A stretch of 64,000 nucleotides of DNA. Source: UBA7455 sp026713185. Its GTDB lineage: Bacteria > Pseudomonadota > Gammaproteobacteria > Pseudomonadales > Azotimanducaceae. This document shows, piece after piece, positions 60,039-64,000 of the stretch. Location of the stretch: NCBI GenBank assembly GCA_963665785.1, contig OY762456.1, positions 1,426,001 through 1,490,000 on the forward strand. The letters run 5' to 3'. The notes under the pieces were generated by a model, which was not told where the DNA came from, did not search any database, and saw nothing but the letters and a program-made list of their open reading frames with translations. Made by a program: the position numbers and the translations under genes. Numbering within the stretch: the first letter of the stretch is position 1; the number at the start of each line of letters is the position of its first letter.

Positions 60039-60566
60039 TCATATGGTTTTTCTGATGAGTATTTGCCTTACTCCAGGGTCCCATCTGAGGGCACTATCTG
60101 TAACTGTTTCTTTATACCCCTGTTTTATGTAGAAGGCTCTTGCAACGCTATTGACCTCTGTCACATGTCCTTCAATCACAGAAAATCCATTCTCACGAGA
60201 CCATCCCTCAACTATTGCCACCATTCTTTCAGCAATCCCCTGTCCTCTAACGTCTGGTTTAAGCCATACAGAGTAAATATGAGAACAGTCTGTTTTCTCC
60301 TTATCTCTGTAACATCCTGCCATACCGACAATTTCAGACATTACAGAACATAATAGAAATACTGTATCTGGATCATCAACATATCGGGAAACCCGTTCTT
60401 TCCAGTCTGCGACTTCAAGTTTTGACTCTTCAAGATAAGTTCCACCAAAAGCGTATGGACTCTCCTGTAGAGCAGTCAATCTGATCCTTCTGAATTCTCT
60501 CCAGTCAGCTTTGGCTATATCTTTGATTTCGATATTCACAGTGGGTCGCTTCTTCATGCTCAACAT
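60039..60566 (-). CDS. GNAT-family N-acetyltransferase
   Basis: 175 residues of the GNAT fold. The start V-N-I-E-I-K-D-I-A-K-A-D-W and R-R-I-R-L-T-A-L lead to the acetyl-CoA motif V-R-G-Q-G-I-A-E-R-M (V-x-x-x-x-G-x-G-x-A variant), then A-R-A-F-Y-I-K-Q-G-Y. It may modify a small molecule or protein; the substrate is unknown. ATG 60557 is an alternative start three codons in. Confidence 0.85.
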   Translation of the reverse strand: MLSMKKRPTVNIEIKDIAKADWREFRRIRLTALQESPYAFGGTYLEESKLEVADWKERVSRYVDDPDTVFLLCSVMSEIVGMAGCYRDKEKTDCSHIYSVWLKPDVRGQGIAERMVAIVEGWSRENGFSVIEGHVTEVNSVARAFYIKQGYKETVTDSALRWDPGVRQILIRKTI

Positions 60567-60718
60567 CTTTCACGCAACATCAAAACTACTCCTCCATTTC
60601 GGATAAAGGAGAACATTTTAACTTTGCTTTGACAACATTAGTCTGGTACAGGCACAACACTGAACCGGGGATTACGGTTTGTATTTGACAGACTTCAGTG
60701 ACAAGAAAGTAATCTTTC

Positions 60719-61870
60719 CTATGCGCGCATATCCACTACTTCTCGAAGACGTTGATCATCTGAATATTCCGTGAATGGCGCCTGGTCATCCAATAGTCGC
60801 TTAACTTCCGCGGCAGACAATTGACGGCGAGCTTCTATCAGTAGAGGTATAGTTGACTCTACATCGCCAGTTGCACCCAGATGACCACCAGCACGCCACA
60901 TATAGATGAGCGGATTGAATTGGCCTTGCCCTGCATCCAGAGCTTCTGCAGCGTATTTTTCTGCCAGCGCGTAATGCCCCTGGAACAAACATAGAGCAGC
61001 AACCTCACCCATAAGCTCATCTACTTCCCCGTGCTGTGACCTGATCCACTCTGCACAGGCTTCGGCGGCAGACGCTGCCTTTACGGTATCGTCACCAGCG
61101 GCAATGAGAGGTATCTGTTGTAAGATCCCTTCCCATCCCAAACGAGGGTTTCCTTCACTGATTGGCGGTAGTTCACCGGGTTCGTCAATCATGCGTTGCA
61201 ACACACCCTGCAGTCGAATCACATCATCGTCGTTTCCGTCGCGTGCCGCAAACATGAGCAGGTTCCGAGCCAGGAACATCCGGTTGTGTTTGTTCTCCTG
61301 CTGTGCAGGAATCGAGGTGATGCAGGATTCCATACGACCCAGGAATTCTGCCTGACGACCAACCTGGTCCCAGCAATACCAGACTGGCGGAACACAAAAA
61401 GCCTGAGCCTGACTGGCGTCGTCAAGGTTCTTTCGCACCCAGATGAAAAACTCTTCATGCGCTTTCACGACATCGTCATCAGAATGTCCCTTGTTATGCA
61501 TTGCTTCCACTGCCATGTGGCACACACGCCGTTCCATAGCCCAGGCCAGATCCTTGGTAGATAACCCATCCTCGGTTAGAAAATTCTCCAGCGCTTTAAG
61601 TTTAAGGGTCTCTGGAAGGATCCAGAACACTTTATGGAAAGTGCCTTCTTCCCTGGCGGATGTGTGGATAGTTGCCGCGAGATTTGCAGCTTCGATAAAG
61701 AGATGCTCACGATCAATGCGGTCACCCTCAGTTTTTTTAAACTCAGCAAGAAGTTCATCGATTCTGGAAAGTGTATCTTTGATGAGAGTTTGGCGAGCCT
61801 GGGTATAGGATTCGCCTGTTTTGGCCATGCGTTCCCGCACAACCCGTTTGAAGTCACGTTTGGCTTTCAT
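60719..61870 (-). CDS. conserved protein of unknown function, N-terminal DFKRxVRxRMxKTGESYTxAR motif
   Basis: 383 residues, soluble, mostly alpha-helical with A-L-A-E-K-Y-A-A-E-A-L near 305-316 that resembles a TPR helix. The first 25 residues carry the motif D-F-K-R-V-V-R-E-R-M-A-K-T-G-E-S-Y-T-Q-A-R, seen at the start of unrelated bacterial proteins. No catalytic motif is recognised. It is a lone gene between the acetyltransferase and the gap before the transposase. Confidence 0.7.
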   Translation of the reverse strand: MKAKRDFKRVVRERMAKTGESYTQARQTLIKDTLSRIDELLAEFKKTEGDRIDREHLFIEAANLAATIHTSAREEGTFHKVFWILPETLKLKALENFLTEDGLSTKDLAWAMERRVCHMAVEAMHNKGHSDDDVVKAHEEFFIWVRKNLDDASQAQAFCVPPVWYCWDQVGRQAEFLGRMESCITSIPAQQENKHNRMFLARNLLMFAARDGNDDDVIRLQGVLQRMIDEPGELPPISEGNPRLGWEGILQQIPLIAAGDDTVKAASAAEACAEWIRSQHGEVDELMGEVAALCLFQGHYALAEKYAAEALDAGQGQFNPLIYMWRAGGHLGATGDVESTIPLLIEARRQLSAAEVKRLLDDQAPFTEYSDDQRLREVVDMRA

Positions 61871-62381
61871 GCCATCCTCCTGTAATCACTGGTATCCCCC
61901 GGCAAATAACAGCGACGTTAAAGGATGGAAATGAGTTGCGACCCGAGAATCCACTTCCCTTCACCACATAATGAACCCCTGCCGGGCGGAAGTTCACGTG
62001 GCTTGGCGCTGGGTCGCGCCTGACTTTAATAATAATCAATCAATAAGGGTTGTCAACAATGAGTCATTCCGAGGCATGTGCGCTGTAGAGTTTTTCAGGA
62101 GTTTTTCGGCCACTTCTGGGCTACAGTCCAAGTATTTCCCACCCGATTTCAGATGTAGTCCCACCTCACAGCAGATGGTCATGCCGTCATCTGCCGGAAA
62201 GTCAGCGCAGGAACCTGAACCAGGGTAAAAACAAGTGAGAATATGAGCCATGAATGCGACATTCTGTCATTTACGAGACTGCGAAGCTGTCGTTTCTATG
62301 ACGTGTTGGGTATTGAGACAGAGGCAATCCCGGCCAGAGTGCCGCTGATGTGCCTGTAGGATCGAAAGCTCAGCGCAGAGG
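61871..62381. other. 511-bp gap without a supported gene
   Basis: AT-rich in its middle (AATAATAATCAATCAATAAG near 62029). A 71-codon frame on the minus strand (62036-62251) contains Cys pairs (A-D-D-G-M-T-I-C-C-E) but no family is recognised and it has no clear ribosome site. Otherwise nothing is seen. Confidence 0.4.
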
Positions 62382-63857
62382 CTATCCGGTATCCAGCAAG
62401 GGTACCGGCTTGACCAGGGAACGCATCTGTTCCGGGCGGCCTTCTTGAACATGACCCAATGCCAGTGCCATCATGATCGCCATCGCCAGACCGACCCGTA
62501 CCTGCATCTTCGCCTTGCCACGGATGTAGTGATGCTCAAAGCCAAAGCTTTGATCTATGCGGCTGTTAATCCGTTCCAGCGCACTGCGCCGATGGTAACC
62601 TCGCCGCCAGGAAGGACTGTCATAAGGGGTGGGTGTAAAAATACGCCGATCCTGCTGCCCGATATTAATGCGCACAATACGACCATAATCGCCCGCTTTC
62701 GTACCCGCCTGCCGGTAGCACGCTTCCCGGCCAGCACACTTAAGCCCGTAAGCGGCGGCCGGACAACGATACTTCAATGTATTGCGCGTCGCTTCAAAAC
62801 CCTGGAAGGCCAGCGGTCGCTGCTCTCCGGTCTCTGGGCAAACACAAAACACCTCCCCTTTTTCGCTATGTACGATGTTATCAGCACGGTCTGGATAGAG
62901 TGGCCGGGTAACGATGATCTCGGGGTTGTAGTCGGGGTCCTGTTTCTCTGCCTGCCAATGTTTAACGGTATCCACCAACGGCCGGATGTGGTTTTGATCC
63001 CACAAATCCTGTTTCAAGGCGGTACTATCCAAGCCACGGTCTGCCGTGAAGTCCTGACAACGCTCTCCCAGTTCCGGGGTCTCGGTAAACAGGGTTTCCA
63101 GTTGCACCGCCAGTTCTTTGTTTTCCGAGCGGGACGCCTGCTGGATGCTGAACGCCACCGGGATTTCGTATGCAGTATCGGCAATCAGATGCAGACTATA
63201 ACCAAACCAGGTCTTTATCTTCTGCCATGGCTTGCCGTCCTTCGACACCCCTTTGGTCTCATGCTTGCCCCAGTCCGCATCCGGGTCAGAGGTTTTCCCG
63301 GTCTTCTTATTCTTGCTCCCGGTAGCATGACTCGCAATCGCCTTACCGTCATACCCCAGGTGTTCACCAAAGTCCGGCAGTACGGTCATTAATTGTTGCC
63401 GCAACGTCGGTATCATGGCGGCGATCAAACCTTGTTTCTGCTCCATCTTCAGTACCAGCTTCAGAAACCGGGAGAAGTTGTGACTATCCGGTATGGTAGA
63501 GCGCTGCGGTTGGCTCACAAAGTTCACCCTGAGCACACCATCGACACGTTCGAGAACTTTTTTGGGCGGACTTTGCAGCGGCGTCGGGTCGAACTCGCAG
63601 AGCGTCAGCAAGGCCGGGTTGCGCCGCAGTTCGCGCAACAAGGATTCGATGCTCTCGTGTTGAAAGACAACACCGGCGAGGAGTGCCCGCCACATGGTAG
63701 CAACGGGGAAGTCATTACGGCCATGGCCGCGCATTTGCTGTAGAGCGGCGATGATATCCTGGTCGGGTAAGTACCGGAACACCAGTTCCAGGCGTTGGAG
63801 GTCGGGTAATGCCTCGACATTGTCCCATGAAAAGAGGATACTTTGTGTGGTCGCCAT
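62382..63857 (-). CDS. IS1182/IS5-type DDE transposase
   Basis: 491 residues from ATG 63857. N-terminal DUF772-like part (I-E-S-L-L-R-E-L-R-R-N-P-A-L-L), then G-Y-D-G-K-A-I-A-S-H with the first catalytic Asp, F-T-A-D-R-G-L-D-S with the second, and R-S-A-L-E-R-I-N-S-R with a likely Glu. A Cys-rich insertion (C-V-C-P-E-T, then C-A-G-R-E-A-C-Y) is usual in this group. The frame is intact. I could not define terminal inverted repeats, so the element boundaries are not given. Confidence 0.85.
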   Translation of the reverse strand: MATTQSILFSWDNVEALPDLQRLELVFRYLPDQDIIAALQQMRGHGRNDFPVATMWRALLAGVVFQHESIESLLRELRRNPALLTLCEFDPTPLQSPPKKVLERVDGVLRVNFVSQPQRSTIPDSHNFSRFLKLVLKMEQKQGLIAAMIPTLRQQLMTVLPDFGEHLGYDGKAIASHATGSKNKKTGKTSDPDADWGKHETKGVSKDGKPWQKIKTWFGYSLHLIADTAYEIPVAFSIQQASRSENKELAVQLETLFTETPELGERCQDFTADRGLDSTALKQDLWDQNHIRPLVDTVKHWQAEKQDPDYNPEIIVTRPLYPDRADNIVHSEKGEVFCVCPETGEQRPLAFQGFEATRNTLKYRCPAAAYGLKCAGREACYRQAGTKAGDYGRIVRINIGQQDRRIFTPTPYDSPSWRRGYHRRSALERINSRIDQSFGFEHHYIRGKAKMQVRVGLAMAIMMALALGHVQEGRPEQMRSLVKPVPLLDTG

Positions 63858-63913
63858 GAATTGTCTTTCGTCGCAAATTGATAATGTTGGTTTATACCAC
63901 ATGGCGGCCATCT

Positions 63914-64000
63914 ATGCAACATAAGTCATTGATATATTTAGATTATATTGATGACATAAAGGATCTTCAGAGCGCTATTGCAGCTTGGGGTGAAAATCCG
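63914..64000 (+). CDS. possible start of a gene continuing beyond the window
   Basis: ATG 63914 opens 29 codons to the window edge (Q-H-K-S-L-I-Y-L-D-Y then I-D-D-I-K-D-L-Q-S-A). The residues look protein-like, but the span is too short to prove coding and no family can be named. Confidence 0.25.
   Translation, partial: MQHKSLIYLDYIDDIKDLQSAIAAWGENP

Noticed and set aside
62278..63960. Terminal inverted repeats and target duplication for the transposase at 62382-63857
   Set aside because: I compared both flanks and saw no convincing inverted repeat or direct duplication, so no element boundaries are claimed.

Overview
The window looks like a piece of a marine-type gammaproteobacterial chromosome. 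The grounds are two large TonB-dependent receptors, a FecI/FecR surface-signalling pair, a phoB-phoR-pstSCAB-phoU locus with recognisable Pho boxes and the long PstC/PstA variants common in Gammaproteobacteria, and many oxidoreductases typical of oligotrophic marine lineages (LLM flavin/F420, PhyH, SDR, enolase superfamily). No species can be named from sequence alone. No rRNA, tRNA or CRISPR array was seen.

Layout. (1) 1-12.5 kb: small-molecule metabolism (TauD-like tail, HpaI aldolase, C45 acyltransferase relic, enoyl-CoA hydratase, SpeD-like protein, LLM oxidoreductase, PhyH dioxygenase, SMP-30 lactonase, enolase-superfamily dehydratase, DUF2332, SDR, ZIP transporter). A 2068-bp ISAs1-family element (1194-3261, 10-bp target duplication) cuts the C45 gene after its sixth codon. 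(2) 12.5-27.5 kb: an accessory region. It has a Sel1-repeat protein and six toxin-antitoxin or Fic-type modules (RES/Xre, MntA/HepT, HicA/HicB, HigB/HigA-ImmA, a truncated HigB with an Xre antitoxin, and a Fic AMPylator). They are mixed with cargo genes (Cu/Zn SOD, NDUFA9-like, DUF1428, methyltransferase, DUF3604, VOC, SprT-like, YHS-like), gene relics (NRAMP-like, helicase tail, dnaA) and two dispersed repeat families: a REPIN-like palindrome and a 55-bp direct repeat. (3) 27.5-38.4 kb: phosphate regulon. A second, nearly identical ISAs1-family copy (28364-30403) sits inside phoR after codon 13; its own transposase is dead from a 28-bp deletion.

(4) 38.4-46.97 kb: a carbohydrate-type locus. 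A TonB receptor, a FAH/hydratase-like enzyme and a LacI regulator form a leftward operon. A secreted beta-helix protein is divergent from it, with an operator-like palindrome and an 18-bp tandem repeat between. A tannase/feruloyl-esterase follows. (5) 47.1-51.4 kb: FecI sigma, FecR anti-sigma and an STN-domain TonB receptor. (6) 51.6-57.4 kb: an ABC efflux-type cluster (HlyD adaptor, ATPase, secreted protein of four repeated domains, 811-residue FtsX/MacB permease facing them). (7) 57.5-64 kb: a second LLM oxidoreductase, a RelE/Phd pair, an SDR, a GNAT acetyltransferase, an unknown 383-residue protein and a DDE transposase.

The strongest observations are the young IS insertion that splits phoR inside the Pho regulon yet leaves an in-frame IS-phoR reading frame, the DruA-like (DUF4338) domain fused to the ISAs1 transposase, the internally deleted dnaA relic whose tail carries the phoB Pho box, and the repeat-bounded toxin-antitoxin region.
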